Shown: in pieces, positions 8,140-14,739 of the stretch
Layout of the letters: each line of letters begins with the position of its first letter
Numbering within the stretch: the first letter of the stretch is position 1
Assembly: GCA_964584325.1 (NCBI GenBank)
Contig: CAZOZP010000074.1
Span: forward strand, 1-14,767
Direction of reading: 5' to 3'
From: CAZOZP01 sp964584325
Lineage (GTDB): Bacteria; Bacteroidota; Ignavibacteria; Ignavibacteriales; Melioribacteraceae
Length of the DNA: 14,767 nt
The notes under the pieces: model-generated
Database searches by the model: none
What the model was told of the DNA's origin: nothing
What the model saw: only the letters and a program-made list of their open reading frames with translations
Program-made: the position numbers and the translations under genes

Positions 8140-9249
8140 TTATACCGGATTTTTGTAGAGTGAAGTAAGTTTTTCCAGATATATGCTTTTATCGAAACTA
8201 TTCCGAATAGTTAGTGCTGCACTTTTCCCTAGTCTGTTCCGGAGAGATTCATTAATAAGCAAGTCTTCAATCTTAGATACAAAATCACTTACATTCCCCA
8301 TACGGAATAAAAGTCCGTTACTGCAGTCAGTTATTAGTTCAGGAACTGCATCTGTATCAGAGCCAATGCAAGCTAAACCCATGCTCATTGCTTCCGCCAA
8401 AGCAAGTCCGAATGCCTCGGCATGCGAAGGAAAACAAAAAATATCCAGTGCTGCCAAAACATCAGGAATATCTTGTCTGAATCCGGTGAAAATAAATTTG
8501 TCTTTATAGCACGAACCCAATACTATATTTTTTATTTTATCGGCATATTCTGATTCACCTCTGCTAGCTTCACCGGCTATAAGAAATTTGACATCACGGA
8601 ATTTACGGATAAGATGGAAAGCTGCATCAATAAACTCTTCGTGTCCCTTTCCCGGAGTAAATCTTGCACTCATTCCTATTAAAACCGTATCCGCTTCAAT
8701 AGAGAATTCATTTCTGATTTTATTTCTGTCAGCAGTGTTCTTATCAAATTTAGCTGTGTCAATCGGATTATATATTAAACTGATTTTTGAAGGTTGGAGA
8801 GGACAAGTATCCAATAGATTTCTTTCAATTACTTTACTGATTGCAATTACTTTCGTGAGTCTGTTATATAAAAATCTATGCAATATGTCGTTTTTCTGAA
8901 TGAAGGATCCTACATGTTTTGTTAGTATAAGAGGTACGGAAGAATTTTGCATTTTCAAGGAGGGAACAAGCAGCCACAAGTCTTTTGAGAAATGTGTATG
9001 AATAATATCAAATTTGTTTTGCTTAAGAAACAGAGAAAAAGACAGTGTCTTAAACGGATTGAAATAAGAAAAGCCATTAATTGTCTTAAACGGAATGTCT
9101 TTCTTTTTAACTTCCTCACATAATCTTGTATTGTTAAGACAAATCATCGTTGTTTTAATTCCGGCCCGGCTAAGGGAGTAAGCTGTGTCCAATGCCAGCA
9201 TTTCCATTCCGCCCCAACTTTCCGACAGACAGCTCTGCAAGATATTCAT
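8140..9249 (-). CDS. Family 4 glycosyltransferase (GT-B fold)
   Basis: The 369-residue protein has the two-domain GT-B layout. The N-terminal acceptor domain begins MNILQSCLSESWGGMEMLAL with the GG loop and carries DIIHTHFSKD. The C-terminal donor domain contains GMSARFTPGKGHEEFIDA and the retaining GT4 E-x7-E motif EAFGLALAE (E278, E286). It should transfer a sugar from a nucleotide-sugar to an envelope glycan (lipooligosaccharide, capsule or glycolipid); donor and acceptor cannot be read from sequence. It is cytoplasmic or peripheral to the membrane. The ATG is preceded by CCGGAAGAAT, a good ribosome site. The gene stands alone on its strand, with a plausible Bacteroidota-type promoter 30 bases upstream. 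Its 3' end meets prfC with one base between stops and no obvious terminator. Confidence 0.92.
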   Translation of the reverse strand: MNILQSCLSESWGGMEMLALDTAYSLSRAGIKTTMICLNNTRLCEEVKKKDIPFKTINGFSYFNPFKTLSFSLFLKQNKFDIIHTHFSKDLWLLVPSLKMQNSSVPLILTKHVGSFIQKNDILHRFLYNRLTKVIAISKVIERNLLDTCPLQPSKISLIYNPIDTAKFDKNTADRNKIRNEFSIEADTVLIGMSARFTPGKGHEEFIDAAFHLIRKFRDVKFLIAGEASRGESEYADKIKNIVLGSCYKDKFIFTGFRQDIPDVLAALDIFCFPSHAEAFGLALAEAMSMGLACIGSDTDAVPELITDCSNGLLFRMGNVSDFVSKIEDLLINESLRNRLGKSAALTIRNSFDKSIYLEKLTSLYKNPV

Positions 9250-9531
9250 ATTCTTCCGGTTTCATTGCAAAATATTCCCAAACATAATCAAAATCAAAAT
9301 CATTCAATAAAAAAAAGTAATAATTATGATATTAAACCTAAATTTTTCGTTGAGAACTCAACATGGCGGCTGCATAGTAAATGAAGAAAAATTTGAATTA
9401 TTAAATATTAACATATAAAAGGTCTCCAATGATATAAAGCTAAATAAAATAGAGTATTTACAAAAATATTGTAACATATATCTGTCGATTAGCGATAATA
9501 AAACTTGAATCAAATAATAATAGGCAATAAT
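9250..9531. other. AT-rich intergenic region without a gene
   Basis: This 282-base gap holds the divergent starts of the GT4 gene (- strand) and the chemoreceptor relic (+ strand). Apart from the promoter candidate at 9279-9307 I see no open frame of useful length, no tRNA-like fold and no strong terminator. It is very rich in A and T, with runs such as the A-tract at 9308-9317. Confidence 0.6.
9279..9307 (-). promoter_or_regulatory. Candidate Bacteroidota-type promoter for the GT4 gene
   Basis: Read on the - strand, TTG (9307-9305) is followed after 18 bases by TATGTTTG (9286-9279), a perfect match to the TTG-N17-23-TAnnTTTG pattern known for the main sigma factor of Bacteroidota. It ends 29 bases before the GT4 ATG, giving a leader of roughly 20-25 bases that includes the ribosome site. 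The region is AT-rich, so chance matches are possible, but the position is right. Confidence 0.4.
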
Positions 9532-10017
9532 ATGGATGTAAGAAACTTATTCCGTATGAACTCAATAAGGAAGAAGATACTGACCGGCTCTTCAGTTTTC
9601 GTATTGACTTTAGTAGTTTTTTATTCGTTAAATAACTATTCCCGGGAAGGGGATCTGCGTTATTTTATAATAAGGTCAAGTTATTCTGAGGAAATATCAC
9701 GATTATTTACCGAATTTAATACTTCGTTAGGAAACAAAAGGGTTTTGATAAACAGTCTTAAAGAAATGATTGAATTGACAAGCAATTCAGGTAAAAGTAT
9801 TTCGAATGCTTCTGAAGAAATTCTCAGTGAATCAAAAAGCCAGTCACAAGAAATGCAGAAAGTAGCTGAAAGCAGCAGGAACCAGACATAAGCAGCAAGA
9901 AGCATTAATCGCAGGTATCTGAAATAGGCACTTTGTTTATGCATTCCGCCGAAAAGATTGAATCAATAACCGGCGGTATTTTCGAAATTTACAATCTTAC
10001 TGAGAAACAAATACCAT
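9532..10017 (+). pseudogene. Decayed methyl-accepting chemotaxis-like protein
   Basis: The first part (ATG 9532 to TAA 9889-9891, about 119 residues) has a basic start, one membrane segment (about residues 14-32, ILTGSSVFVLTLVVFY) and then a Ser/Glu/Gln-rich helical stretch (SISNASEEILSESKSQSQEM) like the first arm of an MCP signalling coiled coil. After the stop, a different frame (9909-10017) reads SQVSEIGTLFMHSAEKIESI and then GGIFEIYNLTEKQ, which matches the pattern of the segment just before the QTNLLALNA tip of MCPs. The tip, the return arm and a CheW-binding region are absent. The frame change, several stops (TAA 9889, TAA 9906) and missing core point to a broken gene rather than a small working protein. 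An in-frame TTG at 9505 exists upstream but is poorer than the ATG. If the second segment is chance, this is simply a 119-residue single-pass membrane protein. Confidence 0.55.
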
Positions 10018-10043
10018 AGTACAGAAATTCAGAACTGAATAGC

Positions 10044-10295
10044 TTATTTTTCAGGAGGAACAGGATCATACCCGCTTCCTCCCCAGGGATGGCATCTTAA
10101 AATGCGTTTAAGACTCAGATAGAATCCTTTAATAAGTCCGAATCTCCTGAAGGCTTCTAAAGAATACTGCGAGCAGGTAGGAGTAAATCTGCAAGATGGA
10201 GGAAGCAACGGAGAAATCAGAATCTGGTACATTCTAATAAGAAGAATTGCCGGATAGGCTAATATTTTCAAAATATTTTTGTATGTTAGGTTCAT
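10044..10295 (-). CDS. yidD: Membrane protein insertion efficiency factor YidD
   Basis: This 83-residue protein carries the family signature almost unbroken: IRMYQILISPLLPPSCRFTP, then TCSQYSLEAFRRFGLIKGFY, and the RCHPWGGSGYDPVP end with its conserved Cys, His and Trp. YidD is a small amphipathic inner-membrane-associated protein that helps YidC insert membrane proteins. The first 25 residues form a hydrophobic or amphipathic helix (LKILAYPAILLIRMYQIL). It usually lies in rpmH-rnpA-yidD-yidC; here it is alone, between the chemoreceptor relic and a divergent kinase gene, which is a departure from the usual order. Only a weak GGATTTTT ribosome site precedes the ATG, as is common in this kind of AT-rich genome. 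Confidence 0.95.
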   Translation of the reverse strand: MNLTYKNILKILAYPAILLIRMYQILISPLLPPSCRFTPTCSQYSLEAFRRFGLIKGFYLSLKRILRCHPWGGSGYDPVPPEK

Positions 10296-10416
10296 AAAAA
10301 TCCAAAATAAAAAAAATCTGCTACCACTTAATTGAAATATTAATTATCATATTAATAAAATTAATGAGATTAAAGTGGAAAATCTAAATAAAAAAATTGA
10401 TATGAACGAGGGCCGG

Positions 10417-11610
10417 ATGGCAGAAAATCAAACTAAGCCCGTTGAGGTGCTGATAGCTGATGATTTAATAGTTAATATATATTTTATTAAGCATAATCTG
10501 GAAAATTTAGGGTATAAAGTTGATTTTGCAACAAACGGCGATATGCTGGTTGAAAGGGCTAAGATTACTTTACCCGATGTAATTCTTCTGGACGCCGGAA
10601 TTCCTGTGATTGCGTGGAACGATGCCGCAGCAAAGCTGAAAGAAAATGAAACTACCGCTGCAATTCCGATTATTCTTATGGTTGATAATATCAGAAAATT
10701 CGATAAACTTGCAGCTTTCAAATCCGGAATAAGCGATATTATTAAAAAGCCTTTTATTCTCGATGATGTGATTACAAGAATTGATATTAATGTTACGCAG
10801 AATAAATTGAGGAACGGTAATTCAGGAGTTGCTGAGTATTCCTATAAAACCAATCAACCGGAACCTGCAAGCGAAAAGCCGCTTCCAATTCAGTCTGAGA
10901 AGAAGATGATAAGCATTAGCGGCGTTAATTTAAGCGGGGAGTATCTATCCCAGATATCTCATGAGATCAGGACTCCTCTGAATGCAATTATAAACTTCAC
11001 ACAGTTGCTGGAAGAAGAACTTAATCCTGAAGTTGCCGATGACTTAAATGTTGTCTTCAGCTCGATTAAAATGGCAGGAGAGAGACTAACCAGAACAATA
11101 GATATAATACTAAACCTTGCCGAGGTTCAATCAGGGAATTTTAATTTTACTGCGGTTGAATTTGATATAATGGATATTTGTGAAGCAATAAATACAGATT
11201 ACGAAACAAAAGCCCACAATAAACAACTCGACTTTAAAATTATTAAACTAACTGAAAATACAAAACTTATAGCTGATCAGTTTTCAATTTGGCACATACT
11301 AAAGAATCTGGTGGACAATGCCATTAAGTTTACAAGCGAGGGCAAGGTTGAAGTTAGTATTTTTAGAGATGCCGAGGCGAAACTTGTAGTTGAAGTTGCC
11401 GATACCGGAATTGGAATAGCTAAAGAGTTTATTCCGAACCTTTTTGAACCTTTTTCAAAACTAGGTCAAGCTTACCCGGTTAAGTATGAAGGTAACGGAA
11501 TCGGATTGGCGTTGACAAGAAAATATTGCATACTAAATAAGGCTGATATTGAAGTTGAAAGCAGAAAAGGATATGGTTCTGTTTTTAGAATCATTTTTAC
11601 TCAGTCATAA
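10417..11610 (+). CDS. Soluble receiver-histidine kinase
   Basis: The product (397 residues from this start) has no membrane segment. Residues about 9-125 are a receiver domain: acidic pair D15-D16, phosphoacceptor D59 (VILLDAGIP) and K111 (IKKPF). The position equivalent to CheY Thr87 is Val89 (ILMVDN), an unusual change. After a linker (about 126-170) comes HisKA with H182 (SQISHEIRTPLNAIINFTQL), then HATPase_c with the N box (NLVDNAIKF, N297 and N301), DTGIGI, LFEPFSK and GNGIGLAL. Such proteins take phosphate or phosphorelay input through the N-terminal receiver and autophosphorylate on His; the partner is unknown. The ATG at 10417 is chosen because GAGGG precedes it by five bases and it puts the receiver at the N-terminus. 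An in-frame GTG at 10375 (14 residues longer) and an ATG at 10402 are alternatives. It is divergent from yidD. Confidence 0.9.
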   Translation: MAENQTKPVEVLIADDLIVNIYFIKHNLENLGYKVDFATNGDMLVERAKITLPDVILLDAGIPVIAWNDAAAKLKENETTAAIPIILMVDNIRKFDKLAAFKSGISDIIKKPFILDDVITRIDINVTQNKLRNGNSGVAEYSYKTNQPEPASEKPLPIQSEKKMISISGVNLSGEYLSQISHEIRTPLNAIINFTQLLEEELNPEVADDLNVVFSSIKMAGERLTRTIDIILNLAEVQSGNFNFTAVEFDIMDICEAINTDYETKAHNKQLDFKIIKLTENTKLIADQFSIWHILKNLVDNAIKFTSEGKVEVSIFRDAEAKLVVEVADTGIGIAKEFIPNLFEPFSKLGQAYPVKYEGNGIGLALTRKYCILNKADIEVESRKGYGSVFRIIFTQS

Positions 11611-11679
11611 GTTATGTACTTTCTGTCATAACAACAATCAAAAATATTTTGTAAATTTGGCTGAAAAAAAATAGGGTTT

Positions 11680-12366
11680 ATGTATTCTCCGGAACTAATG
11701 GTATTATCCGAAAAACTTAAAAATTCAGATTCAATCCTTTGTCGTGAAGATTATTTCAGCTCAGCGGTGCTAATACCTTTTATGATTGATGAGGGTGTTT
11801 TATCCTTGCTCTTTGAAAAAAGGTCTGCCGGGATAAGACAAGGCGGTGAAATATGTTTTCCCGGCGGTGAGTATGATTTAGGTGAAGACAAGAGTTCTCA
11901 AGATGCGGCAATTAGGGAAACTGTTGAAGAGACAGGGATTAGCAGGGAGTACATTAAAATAATCGGTAAACTTCCGGTTATGCTGGCGCCTATGGGTGTT
12001 ATTATAGAAGCCTATCCGGCGTTTCTGGAAATAGAAGATATCAAAACACTAGATTTCAATAAAGAGGAAGTTGAAGAATTATTCTGTATTCCTTTGGATT
12101 ATTTTATCGCAAATGAACCTGAAGTTTATTATCTTATTTCTGAATTAAGTCCTTATTATATAAATGCGGAAGGTAGAAAAGTTGATACGCTTCCGGTTGA
12201 AGATTTAGAACTGCCGTTGAAATATATGAAAAAGAGAAGAGGCAAGGACGCAAGAGTGTTTCTTTATAATACTTCTGAAGGTCCGCTTTGGGGTATTACT
12301 GCCAGGCTGGTGTATGAAACAGTAAAAATTATTAAAGGAAACGGAATTGCCGAATTTAAGAAGTAA
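11680..12366 (+). CDS. NUDIX hydrolase, NudL/CoA pyrophosphatase-like
   Basis: The 228-residue protein contains the CoA-pyrophosphatase signature LLFEKRSAGIRQGGEICFPGGE (read as LLFEKRSAGIR, then GGEICFPGG at about 55-63) followed by the nudix helix with REtvEEtG at R79-G86. The spacing from Gly63 to Arg79 is two residues longer than the standard GX5EX7REUXEEXGU, a stretch also seen in milder form in NudL/NUDT7 proteins. The family cleaves CoA and related nucleotides to 4'-phosphopantetheine and 3',5'-ADP using Mg2+ or Mn2+, in the cytoplasm. ATAGGG lies before the ATG. A TAAATTTG box at 11652-11659 could be a promoter -7 element but has no TTG partner at the right distance. The next gene starts 20 bases before this stop, so the two are coupled. 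Another ADP-sugar-type nudix activity cannot be excluded. Confidence 0.88.
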   Translation: MYSPELMVLSEKLKNSDSILCREDYFSSAVLIPFMIDEGVLSLLFEKRSAGIRQGGEICFPGGEYDLGEDKSSQDAAIRETVEETGISREYIKIIGKLPVMLAPMGVIIEAYPAFLEIEDIKTLDFNKEEVEELFCIPLDYFIANEPEVYYLISELSPYYINAEGRKVDTLPVEDLELPLKYMKKRRGKDARVFLYNTSEGPLWGITARLVYETVKIIKGNGIAEFKK

Positions 12367-13831
12367 AGACATTAAAGATATAGAATTATACAAAACCGGT
12401 TTCCCGCATATCGAGATATTGAGACCATGCACAATCCACGACGGAATTAAAAAACTTGATTCATCAGACTTTGATGAACTTCTTAATTATCACTCCCAGG
12501 CTGCTAAAGACAACAGGTTCTCAAAGTTTGTTCCTGCATCCGGTGCTGCAACAAGAATGTTTGCAAAACTAAATAAAGTAATGCTGGAAAACCTTGCATC
12601 TAATTCAGAGAACCTTCCTGAGCTAAAACAATCCGATTTGGTTGAATACATAGCACTTACAGAATTTCTAAAACATATAGAGAAATTTGCATTCTTTGAA
12701 GAACTTTCGGCCGAGGTGAGAAAGAACAATTATTCAATAGACGAATTAATAGAAAACGATATAACTAAATTATTGAAGCTAATACTTCTTCAAGATGGAT
12801 TGAATCTTTCCAATTTACCGAAAGCGCTGATAAAATTTCACAGATACCCCGATGGTTCAAGGAGTGCTTTCGAAGAGCATTTTGCAGAGGCATCTGAATA
12901 TATGAGCAGACTTAGACTGCACTTTACTATCACACCAGGAACAGAAGCAGACTTCAGGGCAGAATATGAGAGATTCAAAGACAAATATGCGCGGGATATT
13001 GAACCTGAAATTGGATTTTCTTACCAGAAAGAAGAAACTGACAGTATTGTTGTAGATCATTATAATAAGCCTGTTGTTCAAGACGGGAAATTCATATATC
13101 ATCCCGCCGGTCATGGTGCACTTCTTGAAAATCTAAATGATCTTGATGCTGACCTGATTTACATCAAAAATATTGATAATGTTATTCCGCAAGATAAAAG
13201 GAACCTGCACGATTTTTATAAGAAAGTGCTTGCCGGATTTCTGGTTAAGATTCAAAACGAATGTTACAGACATATTAGTGACCTAGATGAAGTTGTTTGC
13301 ACCGAAAAGGCCGAAAGGTTCTTCCATTATGAAATTGGCGGTAAACTGCCGGAAGGTTTTTATAGAAATGATACCCCTACACGAAAAGCAATACTTAAGA
13401 AATATCTTAACCGTCCGCTGAGAGTGTGCGGGATGGTTAAGAATTCCGGACTTCCCGGAGGCGGACCGTTTTGGATTAAGGATAAGGCCGGAAATGAATC
13501 GGTTCAGATAATTGAAGGGGCGCAAATTGACAAAAGAAATGAGAAACAGGTGAAAATATTCAATTCAGCAACTCATTTTAATCCGGTAGATATTGTATGC
13601 GGTGTCAGAGATTTTAAGGGAACAAAATTTAACCTGCTTGATTTTCGAAATGATGAAGCAGGATCAATTACAGTAAAACATAAAAATGGAAATGAGGTTA
13701 AAATTCTGGAACTTCCCGGATTGTGGAACGGAAGTATGGCTAACTGGAATACCATTTTTATTGAAGTTCCTGCTGAAACTTTCAATCCGGTAAAAGAAAT
13801 TAACGATTTAATCTCGGATAGCAGAATATAA
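12347..13831 (+). CDS. DUF4301 family protein, nucleotidyltransferase-like
   Basis: This 494-residue protein matches DUF4301, an uncharacterised family of Bacteroidota and relatives, by the opening KTGFPHIEILRPCTIHDGI, FVPASGAATRMF (P63-F72) and later GMVKNSGLPGGGPFWIKD. Several parts recall UDP-sugar pyrophosphorylases of the UDPGP type: the GAATRM glycine loop near the N-terminus, then HPAGHGALLENL (H252-L259 and on) leading to LIYIKNIDNV with N275-I-D277-N278. A nucleotide-sugar role is therefore a reasonable inference, not a demonstrated function. The only usable start is TTG at 12347, preceded by AAAGGA and lying inside the nudix gene; no ATG occurs in the first 60 codons. About six residues that I expect between the first helix and KTGFP appear to be missing. 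No membrane segment or signal peptide is seen. A stem-loop follows the stop. Confidence 0.88.
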   Translation: MPNLRSKDIKDIELYKTGFPHIEILRPCTIHDGIKKLDSSDFDELLNYHSQAAKDNRFSKFVPASGAATRMFAKLNKVMLENLASNSENLPELKQSDLVEYIALTEFLKHIEKFAFFEELSAEVRKNNYSIDELIENDITKLLKLILLQDGLNLSNLPKALIKFHRYPDGSRSAFEEHFAEASEYMSRLRLHFTITPGTEADFRAEYERFKDKYARDIEPEIGFSYQKEETDSIVVDHYNKPVVQDGKFIYHPAGHGALLENLNDLDADLIYIKNIDNVIPQDKRNLHDFYKKVLAGFLVKIQNECYRHISDLDEVVCTEKAERFFHYEIGGKLPEGFYRNDTPTRKAILKKYLNRPLRVCGMVKNSGLPGGGPFWIKDKAGNESVQIIEGAQIDKRNEKQVKIFNSATHFNPVDIVCGVRDFKGTKFNLLDFRNDEAGSITVKHKNGNEVKILELPGLWNGSMANWNTIFIEVPAETFNPVKEINDLISDSRI

Positions 13832-13866
13832 AAAAAGAGAATCAGGTAATGAACCGGATTCTCTTT
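13829..13866. terminator. Stem-loop terminator between convergent DUF4301 and trx genes
   Basis: AAAGAGAATC (13834-13843) pairs perfectly with GATTCTCTTT (13857-13866), and the 13-base loop can add GGT/ACC pairing. The A-run at 13829-13836 becomes a T-tract on the - strand, so it is a textbook intrinsic terminator for the thioredoxin transcript. On the + strand the hairpin ends with only a short T-run, so it would be a weaker stop for the DUF4301 transcript. Confidence 0.85.
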
Positions 13867-13887
13867 CAGAAACACCAATATTTCAAA

Positions 13888-14253
13888 TCAGTTTTTCGCT
13901 TTTCCAAGAAGCACTTCATCTATTGCCTGAATTAATGAATCCTTTGGCAGCGCTCCCATCGCCATTTGAGGTCTTTCATCTGACGGACAGAACAGAAGTG
14001 AAGGAATACTTCTAATGCCAAAGGCAGCGGCAAGTTCCTGTTCCTCTTCAGTGTTAATTTTATAAATGTCTATCTGTCCTTTATATTCTTCAGATAACTC
14101 TTCGAGAATAGGTGCTACCATTTTACACGGGCCGCACCAATTTGCGTAAAAATCTATCAGGCAGGGTTTATCGCCTTCAAATTTCCATTCTTTATTCTGT
14201 TCATAATTAAACACTTTTTTAAGGAATGATTCTTTTGTGAGATGCTGTGTCAT
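13888..14253 (-). CDS. trxA: Thioredoxin
   Basis: This 121-residue protein has a single thioredoxin domain with the active site WCGPC (W39-C43) in CLIDFYANWCGPCKMVAPIL and the cis-Pro loop RSIPSLLF. It reduces protein disulfides in the cytoplasm using electrons from thioredoxin reductase; there is no signal peptide or membrane anchor. The N-terminal extension ending FNYEQNKEWKFEGDKPCLID is slightly longer than in E. coli TrxA and is the style I associate with Bacteroidota thioredoxins; it carries an extra Cys in KPCLID. The ribosome site GGAG (14263-14260) lies six bases before the ATG, a strong match. A stem-loop terminator follows about 20 bases after its stop, so it is probably a single-gene transcript. 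Confidence 0.95.
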   Translation of the reverse strand: MTQHLTKESFLKKVFNYEQNKEWKFEGDKPCLIDFYANWCGPCKMVAPILEELSEEYKGQIDIYKINTEEEQELAAAFGIRSIPSLLFCPSDERPQMAMGALPKDSLIQAIDEVLLGKAKN

Positions 14254-14337
14254 TTTTTACTCCAAATTAAATTCTTTTAATGCGTTAGAAGCAGAAAAAA
14301 GAAAATGGATTCAATTAAATTATTTGCCTGTTTAGAA

Positions 14338-14739
14338 TCATTTAATTACGAGTTGAATTTTTATAAAACTCTCATAAATGGAAGGCCAGGCTTTATCACA
14401 AAAATAATCATGATGTTCTGATGTCTCTTCTAATCCGGCCATAGTATCACCGTAAGGCGGAACAGGAGTTATTTTATACCAGGAAACAGTTTCGCCAAAG
14501 TAATTGCAGGAGGCTGGTCCGGTAGTACTGAAACTGCAACCATATTCATTTACATATTGAGCCGGTAAATCGTTAATTGAAAATGATACAATTCCTTCCT
14601 GTGATTTGGAATCGTCTTGTCCGGAGCTTTTCTTGGTAAATGTTAAACTTACCGTCTGCTTAATGTGGTCATAAGTACCTGAAACAGTGTATTCATAGAA
14701 AAACTTCTGTTGTGTAAAATCCTGTGAAAAATGACCCAC
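14338..14739 (-). CDS. Unrecognised protein, N-terminally truncated at an IS-like end
   Basis: I do not recognise this protein. About 133 residues are open from a GTG at 14739, but that GTG lies in the repeat-bearing sequence that looks like an insertion element end, and the frame stays open to the window edge. The native part probably begins near TQQKFFYEYTVSGTYDHI. It is rich in beta-prone, Ser/Thr/Tyr stretches (VSLTFTKKSSGQ, GIVSFSINDL) and has three Cys in NEYGCSF, ASCNYF and YFCDKAW, which fits an exported beta-sandwich protein that has lost its signal peptide. The C-terminus (YESFIKIQLVIK) looks natural. It is likely non-functional as it stands, or expressed only as a fusion. Confidence 0.45.
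   Translation of the reverse strand: MGHFSQDFTQQKFFYEYTVSGTYDHIKQTVSLTFTKKSSGQDDSKSQEGIVSFSINDLPAQYVNEYGCSFSTTGPASCNYFGETVSWYKITPVPPYGDTMAGLEETSEHHDYFCDKAWPSIYESFIKIQLVIK

Noticed and set aside
8183..8509. 108-residue + strand frame opposite the GT4 gene
   Set aside because: It is antisense to the conserved donor domain, including the E-x7-E motif; a shadow.
9250..9531. Small gene in the AT-rich gap
   Set aside because: The ATG codons here lead to stops within a few codons, for example ATGGCGGCTGCATAG.
11611..11632. Inverted repeat GTTATG/CATAAC just after the kinase stop
   Set aside because: The stem is only six pairs with a 10-base loop and no T-tract follows, so it is not supported as a terminator.
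11652..11659. TAAATTTG box upstream of the nudix gene as a promoter
   Set aside because: It matches TAnnTTTG, but no TTG lies 17-23 bases upstream, and such boxes are expected by chance in this AT-rich DNA.
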